Below the pieces are notes generated by a model that searched no databases, had not been told where the DNA came from, and saw only the letters and a list, made by a program, of their open reading frames with translations. A program made the translations under genes and the position numbers. This document shows positions 25,321 to 32,956 of a stretch of 56,513 bases of DNA, one piece after another (position 1 is the first letter of the stretch; every line of letters begins with the position of its first letter). This stretch comes from Candidatus Mediterraneibacter stercoripullorum (GTDB lineage: Bacteria > Bacillota > Clostridia > Lachnospirales > Lachnospiraceae). Location of the stretch: NCBI GenBank assembly GCA_019115765.1, contig DXCZ01000019.1, forward strand, positions 1-56,513, read 5' to 3'.

Positions 25321-27153
25321 ATGAGCTTAAATCAGGCGCAGAAGAAAGCTGCTTCTCACGGTGAGGGGCCCTGCCTTGTGCTGGCGGGACCGGGATCCGG
25401 GAAGACTCTGACGATTGTAAACAGGATCAGATACCTTATAGAGGAGAATGAGGTAAAGCCGGATCAGATTCTGGTCGTTACATTTACCCGTTTTGCAGCT
25501 TCGGAGATGAGATCCCGGCTTTGTTCCCTGATGGGACGCCGGGATCTTCCCGTTACAATGGGAACATTCCATGGGATTTATTATGGAATCCTGAAATGGG
25601 CTTACCGGATGGGACCGGAAAATATTCTCTCAGAAAATGAGAAATATCAGATTCTCAGAGGTGTAGTCGCAGAGCAGAAGATGGAAGTCTTTGATGAAGA
25701 AGACTTCCTGAAGGATATAGCCGCGGAAATCGGAAAGATCAAAAACAACAGACTTGATGTGGAGGAATTCGTATCAGAAAAATGCAGTGCTGATGCATTC
25801 CGCAATATTTACCGGGGATTTGAAGAGCGGAGAAAGAAGCTTCGGAAAATTGATTTCGATGATATGCTCGTTCTCTGCTATGAGCTGTTTCAGTCAAGGC
25901 CGGATGTGCTGGCCATGTGGCAGAAAAAGTTCAGATATATCCTGATCGATGAGTTTCAGGATATTAACCGGATCCAGTATGATGTGATACGCATGCTGGC
26001 GGCACCGGAGAATAATCTGTTCGTGGTAGGGGATGACGATCAGGCAATTTACGGATTCCGCGGTGCGGATTCCGGATTGATGTTCCGTTTCCTTGAGGAT
26101 TACCCGGGGGCAGAACAGATCCTTCTGGGAGTAAATTATCGTTCTTCCGGAAATATTGTGAAGAATTCCCTGAAGGTGATCAGCAACAATGAAAAGAGAT
26201 TCGAGAAGGATCTGAAGGCAGTACGTGAAAATGGAGCCTGTCTGCATGTGCAGGAACTGAAAGATCCGAATGAAGAGGCAGAATATGTTCTGGATGAGAT
26301 ATCAAAGAGGATACGGGATGGGGTTCAGCCGGAAAATATTGCTGTACTGTTCCGGATCCATACAGACGCCAGGCCGCTTGTTGAGATGCTTACAGACAAG
26401 AGACTGCCTTTTCAGATGAGGGAACATCTGCCGAATATTTATGAGCATTTTATCGCAAAAGATATATGTGCATATTTCAGCCTGTCTCTGGGAAGCAGAA
26501 AACGTCAGGATTTCCTGCAGGTCATGAACCGACCTAAGCGTTATCTCGGGAGAGACTGCCTCGCATCGTCACAGCCTTCCTTTGAGGAGATGAGGAAATT
26601 CTACTGTGATAAGGACTGGATGATGGACCGGATCGATCAGTTTGAGTGGGATGTAAAGATGTTGAAGAAGATGGCTCCTTATGCTGCGATCCAGTTTATA
26701 CGCAAACGGATCGGGTATGATGACTATCTGAAGGATTACGCTTTTACGAGACATATCAATAAGGCAGATCTGACTGAGATCCTGGCAGAGATCGAGGAGG
26801 CGTCCAGACCGTTTCAAACGATTGAAGAGTGGTTTGATCATGTGCAGGAATATACGGAGGCGCTGCAGAAGAAGGAAAAGGAGAGAAGCACAGCCCGGGA
26901 AGGTATCCGCCTTATGACGCTGCATGCGGCAAAGGGTCTGGAGTTTGATACGGTATTTATCATCGAGGCAAATGAAGGGCGGATTCCATACAAGAAGGCC
27001 CGAACGGAGGCTGAGACAGAAGAAGAACGGCGTCTCTTCTATGTTGGAATGACACGGGCGAAGGATCTGCTGCGAATCTGCTACGTGAAAACGAAAAACG
27101 GAAAGGATTCGGATCCTTCCCGCTTTGTAGAAGAACTGCTGGATAACAGCTGA
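25321..27153 (+). CDS. UvrD/Rep-type superfamily 1 DNA helicase
   Basis: ATP-dependent 3'-5' DNA helicase of 610 residues. Motifs: Q-motif LNQAQKKAA, Walker A LAGPGSGKTLTIVNR, motif II YILIDEFQDINRIQYD, motif III VVGDDDQAIYGFRGA, motif IV VNYRSS, motif V LMTLHAAKGLEFDTVFI, motif VI RRLFYVGMTRAK. It is shorter than PcrA/UvrD (about 730 residues) and lacks their C-terminal Tudor-like domain, so I do not give a gene symbol. The ATG at 25321 is two bases after the gltX stop, with GGAG inside gltX. Probable function is repair or removal of replication blocks. It converges on a DUF1292 gene with only nine bases between the stops. Confidence 0.9.
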   Translation: MSLNQAQKKAASHGEGPCLVLAGPGSGKTLTIVNRIRYLIEENEVKPDQILVVTFTRFAASEMRSRLCSLMGRRDLPVTMGTFHGIYYGILKWAYRMGPENILSENEKYQILRGVVAEQKMEVFDEEDFLKDIAAEIGKIKNNRLDVEEFVSEKCSADAFRNIYRGFEERRKKLRKIDFDDMLVLCYELFQSRPDVLAMWQKKFRYILIDEFQDINRIQYDVIRMLAAPENNLFVVGDDDQAIYGFRGADSGLMFRFLEDYPGAEQILLGVNYRSSGNIVKNSLKVISNNEKRFEKDLKAVRENGACLHVQELKDPNEEAEYVLDEISKRIRDGVQPENIAVLFRIHTDARPLVEMLTDKRLPFQMREHLPNIYEHFIAKDICAYFSLSLGSRKRQDFLQVMNRPKRYLGRDCLASSQPSFEEMRKFYCDKDWMMDRIDQFEWDVKMLKKMAPYAAIQFIRKRIGYDDYLKDYAFTRHINKADLTEILAEIEEASRPFQTIEEWFDHVQEYTEALQKKEKERSTAREGIRLMTLHAAKGLEFDTVFIIEANEGRIPYKKARTEAETEEERRLFYVGMTRAKDLLRICYVKTKNGKDSDPSRFVEELLDNS

Positions 27154-27162
27154 CCGGCCCGA

Positions 27163-27468
27163 TCAGTATGGATCATCCAGATCGATGTCGCCGAAAGCCT
27201 GTTCATCCATCCAGTTATTAAATGCTTCGGACGCGCGTTCAAATTCGTCGTCATCCAGGATGTTTTCAATCTCAGGCTCTGCATCTCCGCCGTTGTCTAA
27301 GAAACGGTAAAGATAAACAGGACTGTCGCTGCTGTCACCGCTTTCATCCATTGGAAGCAGTGCGATATACTGAGATTCTCCGGCCTCAAAGATTGTCAGC
27401 ACGGAACATTCCAGTTCCTCGTCATTATCCAGTGTCAGTGTAACTGTGAGTGCATCTGTTTCGCTCAT
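27163..27468 (-). CDS. DUF1292 (UPF0473)-family acidic protein
   Basis: A 101-residue strongly acidic protein of unknown role. Family marks are the N-terminal strand pair VTLTLDNDEELECSVLTIFE, the centre QYIALLPMD and the segment VYLYRF followed by an acidic FERASEAFNNWM helix. In other Firmicutes the family often sits with yrrK/mreB-era genes; here it stands alone, facing the helicase gene. An AAGGAG site precedes the ATG at 27468. Function unknown; I call only the family. Confidence 0.85.
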   Translation of the reverse strand: MSETDALTVTLTLDNDEELECSVLTIFEAGESQYIALLPMDESGDSSDSPVYLYRFLDNGGDAEPEIENILDDDEFERASEAFNNWMDEQAFGDIDLDDPY

Positions 27469-27584
27469 ATGTTTTCTCCTTTCTTGTTAAGCTGATGTTA
27501 ACAAATCACGGGTAAAATTGCAAGATGAACTTCATCGGGGGTTGATTTGGATTGCCGAACACTAATAACTTCGGCCGGCGGCTA

Positions 27585-27612
27585 TTGACTTTCCGGTGAA
27601 ACAAGGTAGAAT
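27585..27612 (+). promoter_or_regulatory. Predicted promoter for the sugar-binding lipoprotein gene
   Basis: TTGACT (27585-27590) and TAGAAT (27607-27612) with a 16-base spacer, 41 bases before the start codon. Confidence 0.6.
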
Positions 27613-27653
27613 GAAATAGGAAAACCAGATGGGGACAGGATGAGGAATAACAG

Positions 27654-28652
27654 ATGAAGAGAAAGTTTTTTTCTGTATTGCTGACAGCGGCATTTACAGC
27701 TGCAGCTGTGGCAGGATGTAAGCAGAACGTAGGCACACCGGAAGATAATGCGGTTGTGGAGGAAACGGACGAGGACGAGGATCAGGACGAGGAGACCAGA
27801 GTATTTGGCTTCAGTTCGACAGATATGTCAAACCCTTTTTATGAGACGATTCAGGAGTCCGTCAGGACTACTCTGGAAGAGCAGGGAGACAGGCTGATCG
27901 TCACGGATCCGAAATCTGATGTTAATAAGCAGATCAGTCAGATCCGGGATATGATCGAATCCGGTGTGGATGCGGTGTTCCTGTGCCCGGCAGATGCGGA
28001 AAAGATTACTCCGGCTCTGGAAGCTCTCGATGAAGCAGGGATCCCTGTGGTGAATCTGGATATCCGTGTGTCGGAATCAGATCTGACGGAGGCATTTATC
28101 GGATCGGACAACACCAATGCGGGATATGTATGTGGCGAGGACCTGATTTCCCGCAGACCGGACGGCGGAAGAATCGTGATCGTGGAGAATCCTGAGGTGA
28201 GTTCTCTGAATGAACGAATCACCGGATTTGAAGAAGCGATAGCTGATGCGGGATTTGAGGTTGTGACCCGGATCAGTGTCAGCGATGATCTGAGTGGCAT
28301 AAAGGCTGAAATGGATCAGATCCTTCAGAATGAAGATGAACCGATCGATGCGGTCATGTGCGGAAATGACAGGATGGCCCTGCAGATACTGGACTCACTG
28401 GAGGAAGCAGGACGGACAGATGTTCTTGTCTACAGTGTAGACGGATCCCCTGAGATCAAGAGTGCATTGAGTGATCCCGAAAGCCCGATAGCAGGAATAG
28501 GAGCGGAGTCGCCGATCAGTATGGGCAAGAATGCGGCAAGGACAGCAGAAGCAATATTGGACAGAGAGGATTATGAGGAAGAAATCTGCGTGGAAACTTT
28601 TTTTATCAACAGAGGCAATGTAGAAATGTATGGAACAGACGGCTGGCAGTAG
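27654..28652 (+). CDS. Orphan periplasmic-binding-type sugar-binding lipoprotein (RbsB-like)
   Basis: A 332-residue type I periplasmic binding protein. A lipoprotein signal ends in AAAVAGC (Cys 23), followed by an acidic tether. The binding fold begins RVFGFSSTDMSNPFYETIQES and has SGVDAVFLCPADAEKITPAL and the hinge-region VMCGNDRMALQILDSL. These are marks of ribose/allose/galactose-type binding proteins. No permease or ATPase gene is near, so it may feed a transporter elsewhere or act in sensing. It is followed after 13 bases by a pseudo-GH13 gene, suggesting a joint role with a carbohydrate. The ligand cannot be told. Confidence 0.88.
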   Translation: MKRKFFSVLLTAAFTAAAVAGCKQNVGTPEDNAVVEETDEDEDQDEETRVFGFSSTDMSNPFYETIQESVRTTLEEQGDRLIVTDPKSDVNKQISQIRDMIESGVDAVFLCPADAEKITPALEALDEAGIPVVNLDIRVSESDLTEAFIGSDNTNAGYVCGEDLISRRPDGGRIVIVENPEVSSLNERITGFEEAIADAGFEVVTRISVSDDLSGIKAEMDQILQNEDEPIDAVMCGNDRMALQILDSLEEAGRTDVLVYSVDGSPEIKSALSDPESPIAGIGAESPISMGKNAARTAEAILDREDYEEEICVETFFINRGNVEMYGTDGWQ

Positions 28653-28665
28653 GAAAGGACAGAAT

Positions 28666-30504
28666 ATGAAGAAAAAAAGTGGGTATCCGCAGCCTTTTGG
28701 AGCGGAAGTAGATAATGAGAGGGTGAATTTTGCGGTTCGGGTCCCTGGTGGAAAAAAGTGTGAACTGCTGCTGTACAGGGCAGGAAGAAAAGAACCGGCA
28801 TACAGATTTGACATGCCGGAGGAAGAAGGGGTTGGTGAAGTAAGGTTTCTTGCTGTGGAAGGAATCCAGGCGTCAAGATTTGAATATAATTTTATGATCG
28901 ACGGAAAAGTATGCGTAGATCCCTATGTGAAGGAGCTTGCAGGAAAAGAAAAGTTTGGTGTGAAACGTGATGTTCAGAAACATGAGATCCGCGGTAAACT
29001 TGTTCCCGAGGCATATGATTGGGAAGGCGACAAGAGACTTCACCTTCCGTGGAATGAAGTGATCGCATATAGCCTGCATGTACGTGGATTTACAAAGCAT
29101 CCGTCTTCGAAGGCGGCACATAAGGGAACTTATCAGGGAGTGATAGAGAAAATCCCCTATTTGAAAGAGCTGGGGATCAATCAGATTCAGTGTATGCCTG
29201 TATATGAATTTGAAGAGTGTGAAAAGGGGAAGATTAATTACTGGGGATACGGTCCCGGGCACTTTTTCGCACCTAAAGAAGCATATGCTGCCGGCAGGAG
29301 CGCGGTGAGAGAACTTAAGGATATGATAAAGTCCTGCCACAGAGAAGGAATAGAGGTTGTGCTGGAGATGCCATTCTGTACAGGCATCCCCGCTCAGACA
29401 GCACTGGAATGTCTGAGATTCTATATGCTGGAATATCATGTGGACGGTTTCGTGGTGAATCCATATAATGTACCGTGGAATCTCCTTATTGAAGATCCTT
29501 TGCTTAAGGATATCAAGCTTATGAGCAAGGATGACGGGTTCCAGAATGTAATGCGGCGTTTCCTGAAAGGAGACGAGAATATGGTCAACGACGTGATGTG
29601 GGCGCTTTGCCACAACTCGGCCCAGGACGGAAAATGTAATTACATTACCGCCCAGACTGGATTTACGCTCTTTGATCTTGTTTCTTATGACAGCAAACAT
29701 AATGAGGAAAACGGGGAAGATAATACAGACGGACCGGACTGTAATTTCAGTTGGAACTGCGGAGCAGAAGGACCAAGCAGAAAGAGGGCAGTTGTTGCAC
29801 TGAGAAAGAATCAGATGATCAATGCATTTACCCTTCTTCTTACTGCTCAGGGGACGCCCTGTCTGCTGGCGGGAGATGAGTTCTTCAATTCCCAGAAGGG
29901 AAATAATAATGTGTATTGCCAGGATAATGAAATCGGCTGGGTGAACTGGACCAGGCTGAAGACAGATGATTCGCTTTTCAGATATATACAGTCGCTGATT
30001 GCTTTCCGCAAGGCGCATCCATGCCTTCATAAAGCAGAACCACTGAAAGGTCTGGACCGTACCGCGTGCGGGGTACCGGACGTCTCATTCCATGGCGAAA
30101 ATGCATGGCAGGTCAGATCCGATTTCTCAAGCAGACAGCTGGGGGCTATGTATTCCGGCTCTGATGTGGATGATGATGAATGCTTTATTGCCTACAATAT
30201 GCACTGGATCCCACATCCTTATGCCCTTCCTTTTCCGGGGAAGAAAAAGGCGTGGTATCTTGCGGCAGATTCAGCGGGAGGGATTCTGGAAGAGCCGGTT
30301 CTTCTCGAAGATCAGAAGAGTATGGAACTGTCAGGACGGAGTATAGCTGTACTGATCGGCAGAAAGAATGCTGAGGAAGCAGATCCGGAACCTTCCAGAG
30401 TGCGCAGAACCAAAAGAAAAAAGTCTAAAAAGCAGGATGATGTCAATGAAGGTGGCAGTATAAATGAAGGCAGTAAAACATTTCTGCACGATAACAAAGC
30501 ATAA
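28666..30504 (+). CDS. GH13 debranching-enzyme (GlgX/isoamylase) homologue lacking catalytic residues
   Basis: A 612-residue member of the glycogen-debranching GH13 group by overall layout: an N-terminal CBM48-like beta domain, then YSLHVRGFTKH, YWGYGPGHFFAP, and QGTPCLLAGDEFFNSQKGNNN. All four catalytic regions are altered. Region I reads GIEVVLEMPF (from residue 228) instead of a DVVxNH type; region II DGFVVNPYN has Asn265 for the nucleophile Asp; region III KLMSKDDG has Lys288 for the acid/base Glu; region IV YITAQTGFTL has Gln330-Thr331 for His-Asp. It should not hydrolyse glycosidic bonds. The C-terminal 40 residues are Lys/Arg-rich. The ATG at 28666 has AGGAAAGG before it. It overlaps the next gene by 41 bases. 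A glycogen-binding or regulatory role is inference. Confidence 0.82.
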   Translation: MKKKSGYPQPFGAEVDNERVNFAVRVPGGKKCELLLYRAGRKEPAYRFDMPEEEGVGEVRFLAVEGIQASRFEYNFMIDGKVCVDPYVKELAGKEKFGVKRDVQKHEIRGKLVPEAYDWEGDKRLHLPWNEVIAYSLHVRGFTKHPSSKAAHKGTYQGVIEKIPYLKELGINQIQCMPVYEFEECEKGKINYWGYGPGHFFAPKEAYAAGRSAVRELKDMIKSCHREGIEVVLEMPFCTGIPAQTALECLRFYMLEYHVDGFVVNPYNVPWNLLIEDPLLKDIKLMSKDDGFQNVMRRFLKGDENMVNDVMWALCHNSAQDGKCNYITAQTGFTLFDLVSYDSKHNEENGEDNTDGPDCNFSWNCGAEGPSRKRAVVALRKNQMINAFTLLLTAQGTPCLLAGDEFFNSQKGNNNVYCQDNEIGWVNWTRLKTDDSLFRYIQSLIAFRKAHPCLHKAEPLKGLDRTACGVPDVSFHGENAWQVRSDFSSRQLGAMYSGSDVDDDECFIAYNMHWIPHPYALPFPGKKKAWYLAADSAGGILEEPVLLEDQKSMELSGRSIAVLIGRKNAEEADPEPSRVRRTKRKKSKKQDDVNEGGSINEGSKTFLHDNKA

Positions 30505-31015
30505 AATCCTTGTGATGAAGGAATGTTTCCAGGTGGGACTTTACAGACAGGGAATCCTTCATGATCTCTCTAAGTACAGTTGGACAGAATTTCGTGTTGG
30601 ATGCAGATATTATCAGGGAAATAGAAGTCCAAACAATGCGGAAAGAGAGGCAAGAGGGTATTCCTCTGCATGGCTCCACCATAAGGGGAGGAATAAGCAT
30701 CATTATGAATACTGGCTGGATTACAGCATGGATGGAAGCGGCAGGATGACCGGTATGAAGATGCCTGTGAAATATGTTGTCGAGATGTTTCTTGACCGAA
30801 TCGCGGCAAGTAAGGTTTATAAGGGCAGGGATTACCGGGACAGTGATCCGCTGGAATATTACCGCAGCGGAAAGGCGGATGGCCTGATCCACCCCGAAAC
30901 GCGGGACCTGCTCGAAAAGCTGCTGTGCATGCTGGCGGAAGAGGGGGAGGAAAAGACTTATTCTTATATCAGGCATCATGTTCTGAAAGATAAAGCACAG
31001 ATTTCTGGTCAATGA
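30464..31015 (+). CDS. DUF5662-family protein
   Basis: A 183-residue protein that I recognise as DUF5662-like. It has the His/Asp-rich motif GILHDLSKYSWTEF near residue 30 and a cluster SSAWLHHKGRNKHHYEYWLD near residue 68. The spacing looks like a metal site of HD-type helical enzymes, but no activity has been shown to my knowledge. The start overlaps the 3' end of the GH13-like gene, with GAAGGTGG before the ATG, so its translation is coupled. It converges on luxS. Function unknown. Confidence 0.75.
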   Translation: MKAVKHFCTITKHKILVMKECFQVGLYRQGILHDLSKYSWTEFRVGCRYYQGNRSPNNAEREARGYSSAWLHHKGRNKHHYEYWLDYSMDGSGRMTGMKMPVKYVVEMFLDRIAASKVYKGRDYRDSDPLEYYRSGKADGLIHPETRDLLEKLLCMLAEEGEEKTYSYIRHHVLKDKAQISGQ

Positions 31016-31042
31016 GTGACTTTCGTGAAGATAAACTATTTT

Positions 31043-31070
31043 CAGACTGCTGTATGTATTCAGCAGTCTG
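31043..31070. terminator. Hairpin between convergent DUF5662 and luxS genes
   Basis: Perfect 10-bp inverted repeat CAGACTGCTG/CAGCAGTCTG with an 8-base loop. On the minus strand it is followed by AAAATAG and on the plus strand by TCTGCG, so there is no good T-run. It may still act as a bidirectional transcript end. Confidence 0.4.
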
Positions 31071-31144
31071 TCTGCGTTATGGCACCGGTTCGAAGAATTA
31101 AGTTTCCAGATGTCTTCCTGAACGTATCTGCGGAAAGGAGTGAT

Positions 31145-31630
31145 TTACAGAGGATAGTTGAGCTGGTTTTCCTGTATATTTTCCAGTACATCCTGGAGGT
31201 ATCGTTTTGCCATATATCTTGCCATCGGAAGGTTCATATCCAGATAATTACCGCAGTCTCTTGCATGAGCGCCGGGAATCTCGCCCTCATATTCGGCGAT
31301 GAAAGTAAACATCTCTTTCATAAGGGGGACGATGTCTCTGGAACTGTAGTCTCCGGTAAGAAGGAGATAAAAGCCTGTACGGCATCCCATAGGACCAAAG
31401 TAAAGCACCCGGTCCTTATACTCCCGGTGATTTCTGAGAAAGGTGGCTCCCAGATGTTCAATTGTGTGTACTTCCGCCGTATTCATGACCGGTTCATCGT
31501 TAGGACTTGTCATTCGGATATCAAAGGTTGTGATCACTGCGTCTCCGGCACGGTCTTTTCGTGAAACATAAAGGCCCGGTACAAGACGGATATGGTCAAC
31601 TGTAAAACTGGTAATCTTCTCCATTTCCAT
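31145..31630 (-). CDS. luxS: S-ribosylhomocysteine lyase
   Basis: Iron- or zinc-dependent enzyme of the activated methyl cycle that cleaves S-ribosylhomocysteine to homocysteine and the precursor of autoinducer-2. The 161-residue protein has the metal motif NTAEVHTIEHLGATFLRN (HxxEH) and the third ligand Cys in HARDCGNYLDM, plus YFGPMGCRTGFYLL with the catalytic Cys. Length matches the family. A promoter with good spacing lies upstream, divergent from the histidine phosphatase gene. No SAM-type riboswitch is seen in its short leader. Confidence 0.95.
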   Translation of the reverse strand: MEMEKITSFTVDHIRLVPGLYVSRKDRAGDAVITTFDIRMTSPNDEPVMNTAEVHTIEHLGATFLRNHREYKDRVLYFGPMGCRTGFYLLLTGDYSSRDIVPLMKEMFTFIAEYEGEIPGAHARDCGNYLDMNLPMARYMAKRYLQDVLENIQENQLNYPL

Positions 31631-31686
31631 AATATTATCAATCCTTTCATTTATGATCGGATCAGCATTTCGCTTTTCCGTTTCCC

Positions 31687-31735
31687 ATTATAGCTGAAAA
31701 AAAGCAGTGACACAAGAGCCGGAAAATACTATACT
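31687..31735. promoter_or_regulatory. Divergent overlapping promoters for luxS and the phosphatase gene
   Basis: Minus strand: TTGTGT (31710-31715) and TATAAT (31687-31692), spacer 17, for luxS. Plus strand: GTGACA (31707-31712) and TATACT (31730-31735), spacer 17, for the phosphatase gene. The two -35 boxes overlap, so the promoters should compete. Confidence 0.6.
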
Positions 31736-31777
31736 TATATACGGATTTGTGATTTATTTTTCAGGAGGATGCAGATT

Positions 31778-32422
31778 ATGATGCTATATATTGTAAGACA
31801 CGGAGAAACTGAATGGAACAGACAGCACAAAGTCCAGGGGCATACAGATATTCCTTTAAATGATTACGGAAGGCACCTTGCCCGGGAGACTGCGGAAGGG
31901 ATGAAAGATATCCGGATCGATCTGGGATATACGAGCCCCCTGCTGCGGGCAAAGGAGACAGCTCAGATTATCATGGGAGACAGAAAAGCGGAGCTGATCG
32001 AGGATGAAAGGATACAGGAAATCGGCTTCGGAAAGTATGAGGGAATATGCTCAGGAGGAAAGGAACAGACACCGGAAAGCATAGAATTCAACCGTTTCTT
32101 TACAGATACGGGGGATTATAGTGCTCCTGAAGACGGAGAGACGGTTGCTCAGCTCTATGAACGTACAGGGGAATTTCTAAATGAGATGTGCTGCAGAGAT
32201 GACCTGGCTGAGAAAAACATACTCGTCTCCACCCATGGCGCCGCCATGACCGCACTTCTGAACAGGATAAAAGGAAACCTCTCAGTCGAACACTTCTGGA
32301 AAGATGAAGTACCCCCAAACTGCTCCGTAACCCTTGTAGAGATTAAAAACGGACAGGCAGAAATAAAAAAAGAAGGCATGATCTTCTACAAAGAAAAAGT
32401 AAAAAAATGGAAAACTGTCTGA
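31778..32422 (+). CDS. Histidine phosphatase (phosphoglycerate mutase-like) family protein
   Basis: A 214-residue protein with the catalytic RHG motif LYIVRHGETEWNRQHKVQGH at the N-terminus, the second Arg/Glu region LGYTSPLLRAKETAQII and the late catalytic His in ILVSTHGAAMTALL. Members include cofactor-dependent phosphoglycerate mutases, cobalamin phosphatase CobC and broad phosphatases; this length and sequence fit the broad group, so I give no symbol. Start: AGGAGG at 31763-31768 favours the ATG at 31778 (or 31781) over the one at 31769, which touches the ribosome site. Ends three bases before a large palindromic element. Confidence 0.88.
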   Translation: MMLYIVRHGETEWNRQHKVQGHTDIPLNDYGRHLARETAEGMKDIRIDLGYTSPLLRAKETAQIIMGDRKAELIEDERIQEIGFGKYEGICSGGKEQTPESIEFNRFFTDTGDYSAPEDGETVAQLYERTGEFLNEMCCRDDLAEKNILVSTHGAAMTALLNRIKGNLSVEHFWKDEVPPNCSVTLVEIKNGQAEIKKEGMIFYKEKVKKWKTV

Positions 32423-32425
32423 AGG

Positions 32426-32956
32426 GATGTTGAAAAATCAGTCTTTGACACAGAGAAAACTTCCGATATAGATTGAAAATTGTAATCGACTAAGCAGACG
32501 CACGAATACAGGTGTTACTCCCGGCTCAGGACGCTTCGCTCTAATTCGCCGTCCGCAACACCTGTATTCGTGCTGTGAGTTCAGATATGTAATTTTCTAT
32601 CCATATCGGAAGTTTTTCTTATGGTCAAAGATACTCTTTTTCGGGAGGCATCCGGGCGGATGCAGCTGCCGGCACGTACCTGGCCAGGATGCCATCTGAA
32701 AAGGCCAGGCTTCCGTTTTAGATAAAGTGAGTCCCCGGACAGGGCATCACGTGAGCAGAATATTCCGCGGGAGCGTTCCGAAAAGCATTTGCTTCGGATG
32801 TTAGTCGGAATCAAATGGAGTGTCTTTACACGAACATTTGGTTCCGGCGTTACATCCGGTCAAATCTTTGAGGTAGAGCGGAGCGGATTCTGCGATGTGA
32901 TGCCCTGTCCGGGGACGGACCTTTATCAATATCCGAAAGACTGATTTTTCAACATC
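32426..32956. repeat. 531-bp nested palindromic intergenic element
   Basis: Bounded by a perfect 21-bp inverted repeat (GATGTTGAAAAATCAGTCTTT at 32426-32446; its complement at 32936-32956). Inside are two large hairpins. The first has 26-base arms (32456-32481 and 32591-32616, 24 of 26 paired) and inner perfect 17-bp arms (32500-32516 and 32557-32573). The second has perfect 20-bp arms (32731-32750 and 32897-32916) and continues as an imperfect stem to an apex near 32820-32833. Between them is a small hairpin at 32648-32663. It fills the gap between two convergent genes and its right arm includes the ABC-F stop codon. No convincing coding frame. It could be a MITE-like element, a large structured RNA or both. 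Confidence 0.85.

Noticed and set aside
28873-30030. A 385-codon minus-strand frame opposite the GH13-like gene
   Set aside because: Antisense to a gene with good start, ribosome site and family similarity; its translation resembles no family.
31631-31768. SAM-related riboswitch before luxS
   Set aside because: The leader after the predicted promoter is only about 55 bases and lacks S-box or SAH-aptamer features.
32581-32814. 77-codon frame inside the palindromic element
   Set aside because: It has no ribosome site or family resemblance and lies in hairpin arms.
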